Shown here: in pieces, positions 1-10,000 of the stretch
Layout of the letters: each line of letters begins with the position of its first letter
How positions within the stretch are numbered: the stretch's first letter is position 1
Assembly (NCBI RefSeq): GCF_014932895.1
Contig: NZ_JACYOF010000018.1
Span: 1-64,000, forward strand
Reading direction: 5' to 3'
Source: Bacillus thuringiensis
GTDB lineage: Bacteria > Bacillota > Bacilli > Bacillales > Bacillaceae_G
Length of the DNA stretch: 64,000 nt
Notes under the pieces: generated by a model
Told to the model about the DNA's origin: nothing
Database searches by the model: none
Seen by the model: only the letters and a program-made list of their open reading frames with translations
Program-made: the position numbers and the translations under genes

Positions 1-1134
1 ATGGGAAATATAGCCGGTGTTGCAACTGCTGTAACAATCGGTGGACCCGGCGCCATCTTTTGGATGTGGATTACCGCCTTATTCGGAATGGCAACAAAGT
101 ATGCTGAAGCAATCCTTGCGGTGAAATACCGTGTTAATAACGAAAATGGTGAATACTCAGGTGGACCGATGTATTATTTAGAACGTGGTTTAGGTAAAAA
201 ATGGCTTGCTGTTTTATTCGCCATATTCGGTACAACTGCTTCTTTCGGTATCGGAAATATGGTGCAATCTAATTCAGTTGCAGAGGCGATGCGAATTAAT
301 TTCTCTTTTCCCCCTGCTTTAACTGGTATATTAATGTCATTTTTAATCGCAATTGTAATTTTAGGTGGCGTTAAAAAAATCGGGAAAGTGACTGGGTATG
401 TCGTTCCTATTAAAGCTTTCTTTTATATAATTGCTGGTCTTATTATTATTTTCTATCACTTTGATCAAATTCCAGAGGCATTTTCACTTATTTTTTCTGG
501 CGCATTCCAAGGTACAGCTGCGGCTGGTGGTTTTATCGGTGCAACAGTTGTATCAGCTATTCAAATCGGAATGGCTCGCGGTGTATTTGCGAACGAAGCT
601 GGTTTAGGAAGTGCTCCTATTGCGGCCGCTGCGGCAAAAACAGATTCACCTGCAAAACAAGCTTTAGTTTCTATGACTGGTACTTTTCTTGATACATTTA
701 TCGTATGTACAATTACGGGACTTGTTTTAATTACAACAGGTGCATGGAAATCAGGAAAGACTGGTGTCGAAGCTACGACACTTGCATTCCAATCGGTATT
801 CGGTACCGCTGGTAGTATGATTCTCGGTATCGCAATTATTTTATTCGCCTACTCTACTATTTTAGGCTGGTCATATTACGGTGAGAAATGTGTAGCGTAT
901 TTATTTGGACAAGGTGCCGTACGTTATTATAAAGCATTCTTTATCGTCATGATTGCGATTGGTGCCAATTTAAAACTAGGCATCGTATGGACATTTGCTG
1001 ATATTGCAAATGGACTTATGGCGATTCCAAATTTAATTGGTCTAATTGGATTAAGTGGTATCGTTGTCGCTGAAACAAATCGCTTTTTACAAGCAGAGAA
1101 ATTGAAAGAAAGTAATAAAAAACAGGTAAGTTAA
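1..1134 (+). CDS. Sodium:alanine/glycine symporter (AGCS family), 5' end cut by the window
   Basis: Inner-membrane carrier that brings alanine or glycine into the cell with Na+ (or H+). The visible part opens on the conserved AGCS signature GNIAGVATA followed by GGPGAIFWMW, and later shows MARGVFANEAGLGSAPIAAAAA, both hallmarks of the family. About nine hydrophobic segments follow. Family members are about 460-490 residues and these motifs normally lie near residue 90-110, so roughly 90-100 N-terminal residues lie outside the window. The ATG at base 1 is an internal methionine, not the start. A rho-independent terminator follows directly. The family is clear; the exact amino acid carried is not visible. 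Confidence 0.9.
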   Translation: MGNIAGVATAVTIGGPGAIFWMWITALFGMATKYAEAILAVKYRVNNENGEYSGGPMYYLERGLGKKWLAVLFAIFGTTASFGIGNMVQSNSVAEAMRINFSFPPALTGILMSFLIAIVILGGVKKIGKVTGYVVPIKAFFYIIAGLIIIFYHFDQIPEAFSLIFSGAFQGTAAAGGFIGATVVSAIQIGMARGVFANEAGLGSAPIAAAAAKTDSPAKQALVSMTGTFLDTFIVCTITGLVLITTGAWKSGKTGVEATTLAFQSVFGTAGSMILGIAIILFAYSTILGWSYYGEKCVAYLFGQGAVRYYKAFFIVMIAIGANLKLGIVWTFADIANGLMAIPNLIGLIGLSGIVVAETNRFLQAEKLKESNKKQVS

Positions 1135-1140
1135 TCTATC

Positions 1141-1180
1141 AAAAAAGGAATGACTCATACATAATGAGCATTCCTTTTTT
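1141..1180 (+). terminator. Rho-independent terminator after the symporter
   Basis: Inverted repeat AAAAAAGGAATG...CATTCCTTTTTT with a further CTCAT/ATGAG pairing in the loop and a T-run. It starts 7 bp after the symporter stop. Confidence 0.85.
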
Positions 1181-1362
1181 CTTTTTCTTACTCAATCAAT
1201 ATCATTAAAAATATATTTATATCAATGTTTACTCCTTTTTATTCCACTAAAAGTTTTTCACATAAAAGTCATAAATCGTATGGTCTAACTATATAGTTGA
1301 AAAGGAATGCGACATTAAAGTGTCGCCGAAAAACTCATCCAAGAAAAGGGAGGAAAAATCTT

Positions 1363-2556
1363 TTGAAAAACAAAATCATTGTTTTCCTATCTGTTTTACT
1401 TTTTATTATCGGAGGCTTCTTCTTTAACACAAATACTTCAAGTGCTGAAACATCATCTACTGATTACGTCCCTAACCAATTAATCGTTAAGTTCAAACAA
1501 AATGCATCTTTAAGTAATGTGCAATCTTTTCACAAATCTGTCGGTGCTAATGTTTTATCTAAAGATGATAAATTAGGTTTTGAAGTCGTTCAATTTTCGA
1601 AAGGTACTGTAAAAGAAAAAATAAAGAGTTATAAAAATAATCCAGATGTGGAATATGCGGAGCCTAACTATTACGTTCATGCCTTTTGGACTCCGAACGA
1701 TCCGTATTTTAATAGTCAATATGGATTACAAAAAATTCAAGCTCCACAGGCTTGGGATAGTCAAAGAAGCGACTCTAGTGTAAAAGTAGCCATTATTGAT
1801 ACTGGGGTTCAAGGATCACATCCCGATTTAACTTCCAAGGTTACTTACGGACATGATTATGTTGACAATGATAATATCTCTGATGACGGTAATGGACACG
1901 GTACTCATTGTGCTGGAATTACTGGAGCACTTACTAATAATGGCGTCGGCATTGCTGGTGTTGCACCTCAAACTTCAATTTACGCTGTTCGTGTATTAGA
2001 TAACCAAGGAAGTGGTACCCTTGATGCTGTTGCTCAAGGTATTAGAGAGGCTGCTGATTCAGGTGCAAAAGTAATTAGTTTAAGCTTAGGCGCTCCAAAT
2101 GGTGGAACTGCTTTACAACAAGCAGTTCAATATGCATGGAATAAAGGCTCTATTATTGTTGCAGCTGCTGGAAATGCTGGAAATACAAAAGCTAATTACC
2201 CTGCTTATTACAGCGAAGTGATTGCAGTTGCTTCTACAGATCAATCAGATAAAAAATCTTCATTTTCTACTTATGGTAGCTGGGTAGATGTTGCAGCTCC
2301 AGGTTCAAATATATATTCCACATATAAAGGAAGCACATATCAATCATTAAGTGGTACATCTATGGCAACACCTCACGTTGCAGGAGTAGCTGCTCTTTTA
2401 GCAAATCAAGGATATAGCAATACACAAATCCGCCAAATTATTGAGTCAACTTCTGATAAAATTAGTGGTACAGGTACGTATTGGAAAAACGGTAGAGTAA
2501 ATGCATATAAGGCTGTACAATACGCTAAGCAATTACAAGAAAATAAAGCTTCATAA
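1363..2556 (+). CDS. Secreted subtilisin-like serine protease, thermitase type (S8)
   Basis: Extracellular endopeptidase made as a pre-pro-protein of 397 residues. I place the start at TTG 1363, with GGGAGG 9-10 nt upstream. The in-frame ATG at 1297 would put a basic 22-residue leader before the signal peptide and has no good ribosome site. From TTG: signal peptide about 1-29, an I9-type propeptide to about residue 105, then the catalytic domain. The triad is visible as Asp146 (VAIIDTG), His179 (GHGTHCAG) and Ser333 (GTSMATPHVAG). The Cys just after the catalytic His is typical of the thermitase/proteinase K branch. It stands alone between two terminators. Family is certain; the physiological substrate is unknown. 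Confidence 0.93.
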   Translation: MKNKIIVFLSVLLFIIGGFFFNTNTSSAETSSTDYVPNQLIVKFKQNASLSNVQSFHKSVGANVLSKDDKLGFEVVQFSKGTVKEKIKSYKNNPDVEYAEPNYYVHAFWTPNDPYFNSQYGLQKIQAPQAWDSQRSDSSVKVAIIDTGVQGSHPDLTSKVTYGHDYVDNDNISDDGNGHGTHCAGITGALTNNGVGIAGVAPQTSIYAVRVLDNQGSGTLDAVAQGIREAADSGAKVISLSLGAPNGGTALQQAVQYAWNKGSIIVAAAGNAGNTKANYPAYYSEVIAVASTDQSDKKSSFSTYGSWVDVAAPGSNIYSTYKGSTYQSLSGTSMATPHVAGVAALLANQGYSNTQIRQIIESTSDKISGTGTYWKNGRVNAYKAVQYAKQLQENKAS

Positions 2557-2574
2557 AAAAATAATAGGACTAAA

Positions 2575-2614
2575 ACAGAAGCAGAGACTTTTATAATAAA
2601 GTCTCTGCTTCTGT
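2575..2614 (+). terminator. Terminator after the subtilase
   Basis: Perfect 17-bp stem (ACAGAAGCAGAGACTTT and its complement) around a 6-nt loop, 18 bp after the protease stop. It sits between the subtilase and a convergent gene and could act on both strands. Confidence 0.85.
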
Positions 2615-2681
2615 CAAACTATGTTACTCACAAGACACCAATTCGTTTAAATATGTAATCCTTCAGCCTTAATGGTTTTCT

Positions 2682-3449
2682 TTATTGTATAAAACGAATG
2701 TTTTGTTTCTTCATTTCCAATTCTCTATCAGCCTTTGCGATCCCTTTTTCTTCAATTTCATGTTTATTTATAGTTTTATATTTTACATACGTATGAAATT
2801 CTGTTTTAAATGGAAACGGTGTAATTCGAATTGTTTCTTCATCCACCCATTCAGCTTGAATAAGTTTCTTCTCCTTACTATTAAACATTTCTGTTCCTTC
2901 AAAACCATCTTTAAATAAATCAATTTCATCTTTCTTTTTTACACCAGGTTTATTCATACATATATATAAAGAAAGTTCATCACAAAACTTTAATAATCTA
3001 TAATGTTTATCGAACATAGCGTATTGTTCTTTTGTTAACGTTTTCAAAATTCTTTTTTGTCGTTCCAGCTCATGTCTATAAAATGACATCATTTCTTTAT
3101 CTTCCTCATTTAGTGGAAATGATAAAAAGTGTTTACTACAAAGTAATGCACCGTATGGATTAGAATCTTCTATTTCATTCAAACCAATCGTATAAAAAAC
3201 AAAGCGTAATGAACTTGGACAATCCATAAATGTATATGGGATATTTTTAGCATCATTTAAAATTGGTACTTTATCGAGCCCTATCCATCCTCTATCATGC
3301 TCATATATTGCATCAATTGTCTCTTTTAAGTATGTTTTATCTTCAAAAAAACCCTCTTTTATATACCTTGCAATCTCTCCAGCTAAAAAACCATGATCAT
3401 GTTGACGAATTAATATACTCTCTTTCTCATTCTTTTCACGAAAAATCAT
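2682..3449 (-). CDS. DUF3891-like protein
   Basis: Cytoplasmic protein of 255 residues, charged, with no signal or membrane segment. The N-terminus contains IRQHDHGFLAGEIA, and a second histidine-containing stretch AIYEHDRGWIGLD lies near residue 45. That pattern fits the DUF3891 family of Bacillus as I remember it; its function is unknown. I place the start at ATG 3449, preceded by GAGGGGG about 9 nt upstream. A 16-residue N-terminal extension up to 3497 is open but has no ribosome site of its own. It converges with the subtilase. Family assignment is moderate and no function is proposed. Confidence 0.75.
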   Translation of the reverse strand: MIFREKNEKESILIRQHDHGFLAGEIARYIKEGFFEDKTYLKETIDAIYEHDRGWIGLDKVPILNDAKNIPYTFMDCPSSLRFVFYTIGLNEIEDSNPYGALLCSKHFLSFPLNEEDKEMMSFYRHELERQKRILKTLTKEQYAMFDKHYRLLKFCDELSLYICMNKPGVKKKDEIDLFKDGFEGTEMFNSKEKKLIQAEWVDEETIRITPFPFKTEFHTYVKYKTINKHEIEEKGIAKADRELEMKKQNIRFIQ

Positions 3450-3652
3450 TTGTATATTCCCCCTCATCCTCATACTATTGCTTTTTGTATGCATCAATTC
3501 TTCATAAATCCCTGATTATTTGCAGGGATTCAGTCACTTACAACGAAATTAACATAACTATACAGCATTCTTTCTAATCATAGAGATAGCTTTATCTTTA
3601 CTAACCATTATACTAAAACATTCATTCTAAAAATTTTTTATGAGGTGAAAAC

Positions 3653-3925
3653 ATGAATAAAACAGAATTAATTAAAAATGTGGCACAATCAGCTGATATT
3701 TCTCAAAAAGATGCTTCTGCGGCTGTACAATCCGTATTTGACACAATTGCTAATGCATTACAATCTGGCGATAAAGTTCAACTGATCGGCTTTGGAACTT
3801 TTGAAGTGCGTGAAAGATCTGCTCGTACAGGACGTAATCCTCAAACTGGAGAAGAAATTCAAATTGCTGCTGGTAAAGTTCCTGCATTTAAAGCAGGTAA
3901 AGAGTTAAAAGAAGCTGTAAAATAA
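3653..3925 (+). CDS. hup: HU-family histone-like DNA-binding protein
   Basis: Small basic nucleoid protein (90 residues) that binds and bends DNA as a dimer. The sequence shows the N-terminal helices ([11 protein letters not shown]...), the core motif [21 protein letters not shown], in which the conserved Arg-Asn-Pro sits in the DNA-embracing arm, and the C-terminal helix [14 protein letters not shown]. Length is exactly that of the family. Ribosome site GAGGTGAAA precedes the ATG. A strong bidirectional terminator follows. Bacillus cereus-group genomes carry more than one HU gene, so this may not be the main one (hbs). Confidence 0.96.
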   Translation: MNKTELIKNVAQSADISQKDASAAVQSVFDTIANALQSGDKVQLIGFGTFEVRERSARTGRNPQTGEEIQIAAGKVPAFKAGKELKEAVK

Positions 3926-3969
3926 AATAAGAAACCAGCCTATAAAAAGGCTGGTTTCTTATTTTATTT
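3922..3969. terminator. Bidirectional terminator between HU and the chorismate-lyase-like gene
   Basis: Long stem AAATAAAATAAGAAACCAGCC / GGCTGGTTTCTTATTTTATTT around TATAAAAA. It ends inside the last codons of the convergent gene, so it probably ends transcription from both sides, including the dhb operon read leftward. Confidence 0.85.
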
Positions 3970-4506
3970 AAGCAATTCCTTTATATTCTCAGCATGATAT
4001 ACTTCACAAATATAAAATATACATTTGCAGTTACTTACAATTTGATATTTTCTAGTAGGATATATATTCGTTGAAACAGAACATCCATCAAACAATTCAA
4101 TAATATTTCCAGATGGCTGATAACCTTCGTATAATACGTTTCTTCTTACTTCCATCTTTTCTATAAGCTTTTCAACTGGAATAATCCCATCCTCTAGCTC
4201 TTGCTTTATAGTATCTGGTAAGAATGAGGTATCCGCAAAAATTAGATTTTCAGATAACACCCTACCTTTATAACTAACATTAGATACGCGGTAAAGAAAT
4301 GTTCCGTTTTTATCAAAAAAATTCTTTGCTTCTTTCGGAATGTACTGTCTATCAATTCCCTCTTGTTCGAGAACATCAAATTGAACTGTATCATTCAAAA
4401 TCTTTTCTAAAGCAAGAATAGATGCTGTATCTCCAGAAAATAAAATATTTTTAATTGCTTGTACATGATAAATTAATTCATTTGTTCTATTTTCCGCCAC
4501 TAACAT
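3964..4506 (-). CDS. Chorismate pyruvate-lyase-like protein (DUF98/UbiC fold), last gene of the dhb locus
   Basis: Protein of 180 residues. Start at ATG 4506 with AAGGGG eight bases upstream; a GTG three codons earlier is open but too close to that site. I see two stretches that match the chorismate-lyase fold: FLYRVSNVSYKGRVLSENLIFAD near residue 77, and RKYQIVSNCKCIFYICEVY near the C-terminus, which resembles the UbiC-type pattern R-x-Y-x-I...I-x-E. The predicted reaction would be chorismate to 4-hydroxybenzoate plus pyruvate, but activity is inferred only. It lies 35 bp downstream of sfp in the same direction, so it is probably the tail of the siderophore operon, where chorismate is also the precursor used by DhbC. 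Confidence 0.65.
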   Translation of the reverse strand: MLVAENRTNELIYHVQAIKNILFSGDTASILALEKILNDTVQFDVLEQEGIDRQYIPKEAKNFFDKNGTFLYRVSNVSYKGRVLSENLIFADTSFLPDTIKQELEDGIIPVEKLIEKMEVRRNVLYEGYQPSGNIIELFDGCSVSTNIYPTRKYQIVSNCKCIFYICEVYHAENIKELLK

Positions 4507-4541
4507 GAGGAACACCCCTTCTATAAAATATTTTATTCAAC

Positions 4542-5291
4542 TTATTTATAATTTAAAAGCGATACCGCGTCTAACTGCGTAATTTCAATTACTTCTTTAC
4601 TAAATATTGCAATGGCAGCCATATAATCTAAACTAGGTCTTACATCTTCCATCATTGTATTTTCTGCTAACTCTTGTCTATCCTTAAAAATTAACAATTT
4701 AGGAGGATCATTTGGAGCTGATACTGTAATTTCTACTGGTGGAATCAATAGTCCTTCACCTGTCGCTTTCAGCACTGCTTCTTTTCGAGTCCAATATGTT
4801 AAAAATCCTTCTAGTTTCTGCTCATCAGGTAATTTCATAACTTGTGCTATTTCAATGTCTGTTAATACGCCCTCTGCCATTTTCATAACATCTACATTTG
4901 GGTTCATTTGTTCAACATCAACGCCAACAAGTGCAGATTTTGTAAATGCAACAACAACCCACTCACCCGAATGTGAAACGGATAGTTGTGGCATACCTTC
5001 TGGTAATTGCGGTCTACCATGTTGCAACTTACATACTGGGCACATTCGATCAATTGGTACTTGAACTGGCGACATGGAAAGTATCTTTCCGAGTACTAAT
5101 CTACTAATTACGCACCCTATTATAAAACGTGCACGATCTGCCGAATGATGATATGAATTTGCTTTCTCTTGCTCTACATCATTTAGTAAATTGTAATGTC
5201 CTGATTGTAAATCTGAAATTCTCGCCCACCATATTTGACAACTATTCTCATTAAGAGTTGGTACAGAATCTACAACTTTACTCTCTATCAT
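4542..5291 (-). CDS. sfp: 4'-phosphopantetheinyl transferase, Sfp type
   Basis: Transfers the phosphopantetheine arm from coenzyme A to carrier-domain serines; here the natural clients are DhbB and the two carrier domains of DhbF. Length 249 residues, full for the Sfp group. Visible motifs are the magnesium-binding VGVDVEQM near residue 112 and the signature WTRKEAVLKATGEGL near residue 165. The ribosome site AAAGGAG is well placed. It follows the exporter gene by 64 bp in the same direction and is followed by the chorismate-lyase-like gene. The family is certain; clients are inferred from position. Confidence 0.95.
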   Translation of the reverse strand: MIESKVVDSVPTLNENSCQIWWARISDLQSGHYNLLNDVEQEKANSYHHSADRARFIIGCVISRLVLGKILSMSPVQVPIDRMCPVCKLQHGRPQLPEGMPQLSVSHSGEWVVVAFTKSALVGVDVEQMNPNVDVMKMAEGVLTDIEIAQVMKLPDEQKLEGFLTYWTRKEAVLKATGEGLLIPPVEITVSAPNDPPKLLIFKDRQELAENTMMEDVRPSLDYMAAIAIFSKEVIEITQLDAVSLLNYK

Positions 5292-5355
5292 GTAAACTCT
5301 CTCCTTTTAAATACTAATATCACTTTATTTCAAAAGAGTATTAGCATGCTGCAAC

Positions 5356-6798
5356 TCATTCATTTACAACCTCTTTCTCTTTTTGTAATACAGATAACGG
5401 CTTTTTATTCTTCCTTGACATTGCCTCTTTATCGGAAATGCGTAAAGAAAATAGTAATGCTACAAGTAAAAATAGTGATGATCCAATTAATGCCGCCTGA
5501 TATGGCAAGAAATCTGATTGTGCATTATTCTGTACGTTATTACTTCCAAAACCAGTTAGTATACTAGCTAAAACAGCAACTCCTATTGCAGATCCTAATC
5601 GGTTTTGCACATTGAATATAGTAGTCGCTCTCCCCATAGAAGGTGGTGCAATATTGTTAAAAGCAGAAAATTGGACTGCACCGACAGATTGACCTAAGAA
5701 AATACCTATGCCAAACAATAATGCCCGTATTTGCCATGGATTCGTATCGTGATTTACGAAACTTAATAAAACAAAGATAATCGCCGTACATATTAATCCA
5801 ATCGAGATTACCTTTCGAGCTCCTAATTTCTTATATGACCATGGTACAATCTGTGAAGAAATCATTAGTCCAATCGCCTCTGGGAATGTCGTAAGACCTG
5901 ATTCCAACGCGGAAACTCCTATTACATTTTGATACATAAGCGGAAAAACAAATAACATTCCTAGTAAACCAGCTGATGAAAATAATGAAATAAGACTCAT
6001 TTTTCTAAAGACCGGTTCTTTTAATAAACGTAAATCTAACATCGGTTGCTTTACTTTAAGTTCTACAATAATAAACAATGCAATAAATACAGTCCCAACT
6101 ATTCCAGTACATATTATTTCTGGAGAAATCCAACCTTTAGACGGGCCTTGACTAAGTGCATAGATGAGCATCGCAAACCCTGGTGCTGATAGTACAAAAC
6201 CGAGAGAATCAAAGCGTCCAGCCGATTTTTCAATATGCTCTTTTAAAAATAGAAGACCGAATAGTAACGCTACAATTCCAAACGGTAAATTAATATATAA
6301 TGCCCAGCGCCAAGACATTTGATCTACAAAGTAACCACCAATAATTGGTCCAATCGCTGGTGCAACAGCAATTGGAAGTACAATAAATCGAGAAATTTTT
6401 GGTCTTTCCTCTGGTGAAAATGTTCGGAATAACATCGCCATCCCGACTGGTGTTAAAAGTCCGCCACCAGCACCTTGAATGATGCGAAAAATGTTCAATG
6501 AAGTAATATCATTCGCAATTCCACATAAGGCCGATGCTATTGTAAATACAAAGAGGGCAGTTAAAAATACTCTTTTCGTACCAAAGCGATCTCCTAACCA
6601 ACCAGAAATCGGTAGAAAAATAGCTAAGCTAACTAAATAGCCAACATTTACTGTCCCCATTGCAGATGGGGGCACTTGTAGTTCTTTACTTATCGTTTGC
6701 AATGCTACATTCACAATTGTTGCATCCATCGCAGCCATAAACATCGCTGTTATATAAACGATGCTTACAACTACTTTTGGATTTATTTTTGCTTCCAT
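5356..6798 (-). CDS. MFS drug:H+ antiporter, DHA2 family; probable bacillibactin exporter
   Basis: Integral membrane efflux protein of 480 residues with about 14 hydrophobic segments. The opening VYITAMFMAAMDATIVNVALQTI is the DHA2/EmrB signature (motif D1), and GWLGDRFGTKRVFL is MFS motif A. It starts one base into the end of the mbtH-like gene (overlap TAATG), so it is translationally coupled to the synthetase genes. Known precedent: B. subtilis exports bacillibactin through the MFS protein YmfD. Exporter function here is inferred from the operon and family; substrate specificity cannot be read from sequence. Confidence 0.88.
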   Translation of the reverse strand: MEAKINPKVVVSIVYITAMFMAAMDATIVNVALQTISKELQVPPSAMGTVNVGYLVSLAIFLPISGWLGDRFGTKRVFLTALFVFTIASALCGIANDITSLNIFRIIQGAGGGLLTPVGMAMLFRTFSPEERPKISRFIVLPIAVAPAIGPIIGGYFVDQMSWRWALYINLPFGIVALLFGLLFLKEHIEKSAGRFDSLGFVLSAPGFAMLIYALSQGPSKGWISPEIICTGIVGTVFIALFIIVELKVKQPMLDLRLLKEPVFRKMSLISLFSSAGLLGMLFVFPLMYQNVIGVSALESGLTTFPEAIGLMISSQIVPWSYKKLGARKVISIGLICTAIIFVLLSFVNHDTNPWQIRALLFGIGIFLGQSVGAVQFSAFNNIAPPSMGRATTIFNVQNRLGSAIGVAVLASILTGFGSNNVQNNAQSDFLPYQAALIGSSLFLLVALLFSLRISDKEAMSRKNKKPLSVLQKEKEVVNE

Positions 6799-7022
6799 TA
6801 TTGTTTTCCTACTAATACTTTTTCGCTAATTTCATTTTTTTTCGGTTCTAAATCGTTCCAGTTAACTTCAACGTATTCTAAGCAAACTTGTCTGCTAGCT
6901 TCTTCATGTACGACATTCCACCCAATAGGTACATCGAGAAAGGCAGGCCAGAGCGAATACTGGCCCTCCTCATTTTTTAATACTTTATATGTGTAATTAT
7001 CATTTTCAAATGGATTCGTCAT
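6798..7022 (-). CDS. MbtH-like protein, partner of DhbF
   Basis: Small 74-residue protein that binds adenylation domains of non-ribosomal peptide synthetases and helps them fold or work. It shows the family pattern: NPFENDN at the start, [17 protein letters not shown] in the middle (the conserved tryptophans), and [12 protein letters not shown] at the end. It overlaps dhbF by four bases (ATGA) and the exporter by one, so all three are tightly coupled. Partner assignment to DhbF follows from this arrangement. Confidence 0.94.
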   Translation of the reverse strand: MTNPFENDNYTYKVLKNEEGQYSLWPAFLDVPIGWNVVHEEASRQVCLEYVEVNWNDLEPKKNEISEKVLVGKQ

Positions 7023-10000
7023 ACTCTACTTACCCCTTTCTTATTCTGCAAATATTCCGCTAGTACTTGTCCAATTTCTGTAAGCGGACCTGGCTGACAT
7101 AAATCTTTATGTCTACAATCAATATCGTGCTGTATGATTTCCCCGTCTAAATAATTTAGCCATGTATTTGGAGAAATAGGATTAAACCAGTCTGGTATAA
7201 TAGTAGATCTAAAGAATAAAATATCCCCGTTGTAAACTTTCGGTACGTATTTCCCTAACAATCCTACCGAATTTACATATGTTTCTTTCAAGTTCAAAAT
7301 AGTCTCTTCTTCAAGACTCGCTAACGCACTTCCATCTTTTCGAAGTATTTCAACTGCACTTTCCATGCTAAGTGGTTTACCATCCATGTTATCTGGATCA
7401 TATCCACCTAAAGCGAGTAATGCGATTAACGCTTCTTCTTCTGTAGGTGCTTCCGTATTCGGTAAGAAGTGACCAGGATAAGAATCAAGCATAACGAGTA
7501 ATTCTACTTCTTCTCCTTCACTTTGTAGTTGCGCCGCCATTGCATGAACAACATTTCCTCCGAGCGACCAACCGAGTAAACGATATGGTCCGTGAGGCTG
7601 TATTTCACGAACATGTTTCAAATAATCCGACGCCATCTCCTCTAAACTTTTTGGAAGTTTTTCATTTTTAGCGATACCACGTGCTTGTACACCATAGATT
7701 GGATAATCTGTACCTAAAGATTTCATAAGTCCTGCATAGCACCAACTTAATCCGCCTGCTGGATGTACACAAAATAGTGGTAATTGATCTCCGCTTGCTC
7801 GTAATGGAAGCAACACATCAAGTGCACTTTGACCATTCCCCATTTCAAGTCTTTCAGCAAGCCCTGCAACAGTAGGTGCTGCAAATAAAGTTCCAATATT
7901 CAGTTCAACTCCAAGTGCCTCTTTAACGCGACTCATAAGCTGCACTGCAAGAAGTGAATGGCCACCAAGATCAAAGAATCCGTCATCAATTCCAATATGA
8001 GACACACTTAAAACTTCTGTAAACAAGTCACATAACATTTCTTCTTGCGGTGTTCTCGGTCCGCGGCTAGAAGATGATACAATAAATTCTGGAGCTGGCA
8101 ATGCCTTTCTATCTAATTTACCGTTTGGAGTTAAAGGTAACTCATTTACTACTACAAAAGCGTATGGAACCATATAATCTGGCAAACTACCGCCAGCATG
8201 CTGACGCATTTCATTCGTATCAATCGTTTCATTATTTGATGCGACGATATAAGCAACTAATCGTTTATCTCCTGGTTGATCTTCCCGGACAATAACGGCT
8301 ACTTGTTCAACTTTATCGTGTTTCATTATGACCGCTTCTATTTCACCTAATTCAATTCGGAATCCACGAATTTTAATTTGATGATCTGCACGTCCTATAT
8401 AATCTAACGTCCCCTCTTGACGCCAGCGCGCTAAGTCTCCTGTACGATACATTCTTGTACCAGGTTTACCAAATGGATCTGCGATAAAGCGTTCAGCAGT
8501 TAATCCTGCTCTTCCTAAATATCCACGAGCGAGCCCTGCACCTGCAACATACATTTCTCCAACTACTCCTGGTGGCACTGGTTGTAAATAGTTATCTAAT
8601 ACGTATACTTTAAGATCTGGTATACTGCACCCAATTAAACTATTTGCTCGTAAAGCGACGATATTTTCATCTAACTCAATATAGCTAACATGTACCGTCG
8701 TCTCCGTAATACCATACATATTAATAAGCTTCGGTGCGTTATGAGGATGACGACTATACCAATCCTCTAATCGACTTAGTTCAAGTGCTTCTCCTCCAAA
8801 CACAACATATCGTAAAGATAATTTTTGACCAACCTCTTCATTTTCACGATCTGCTTGCATCAATTGATAGAACGCTGATGGAGTTTGGTTTAAAACAGTA
8901 ACCTTTTCCTTAACAAGAAGCTGTAAAAATTCTTTCGGCGAGCGACTTACAGTATGTGGTACTACAACTAAACGCCCTCCATATAATAAAGGTCCCCAAA
9001 TTTCCCAAACCGAGAAATCAAAAGCATATGAATGGAACATCGTCCACACATCGTCTGCGTCAAATTGGAACCAATGATCAGTTGCTCCTAAAAGTCTTAC
9101 TACATTTTGATGAGGTATCATAACCCCTTTCGGTCTACCTGTTGAGCCTGACGTATAAATAACGTAAGCAATATGTGAAGGAGATAACGGCTTCATGCGC
9201 TCCATTTCATCAATATTGTCTTCACTATATTTCTCAATTTCCTCTATTATGTTCACATCATCAACTAAAATCTTTAGTGCCTCATCACATTCAATTTCTA
9301 CACTTGAATTTGTTAAAACGCATGATGGTTTCGCATCGTGTAGCATAAATGAAATACGATCTGACGGATAATCCGGATCTAACGGAAGGTATCCGGCACC
9401 TGCTTTAAGAACAGCAAGTAAGCTTACAACCATATTTAAAGATCTCGGCATCGCTAAAGCAACGAGTTGATCAGGACCGATTCCTTTTGCTATTAACGAA
9501 CGGGCTATTTTATTTGCTTTTCTATTTAACTCTTCATAAGTTAGCTTTTCATCTTCAAAGACGACAGCAATAGAATTTGGACTTACATGAGCCTGCTTTT
9601 CAAATAGTTGTGGCAATGTCATTTCAGGTACAATTTGAAAACCGCCATTCCACTTTTCTAAAACTGTATTTCGCTCTGCTAAAGTTAATATTTCTAATCT
9701 ACCAATTGATTGATCCGGATGTTTCGCTGCATCATCTAATAACAGAATGAATCGTTCTATTAGTTTTTGAACCGTTTCACGTTTATATAAATCGGTGCTA
9801 AACTCTAACAATCCATGTAAGCCGTTTGGAGTACCATCAACTCCGTTACTCTCGCTAATTTCAAATGTTAAATCAAATTTTGCAGCGCCAACACTTTGAA
9901 TTTCAAGGCTCGCTTCTAAACCTGGGACATCAAACGTCGCTTCAGGCGTATTTTGGAAAGCTAACATAACTTGAAACAGCGGATGACTATTTCGGGTACG

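Noticed and set aside
1297-1362. ATG 1297 as the subtilase start
   Set aside because: It adds a 22-residue basic segment before the signal peptide and lacks a ribosome site; TTG 1363 follows GGGAGG at normal spacing.
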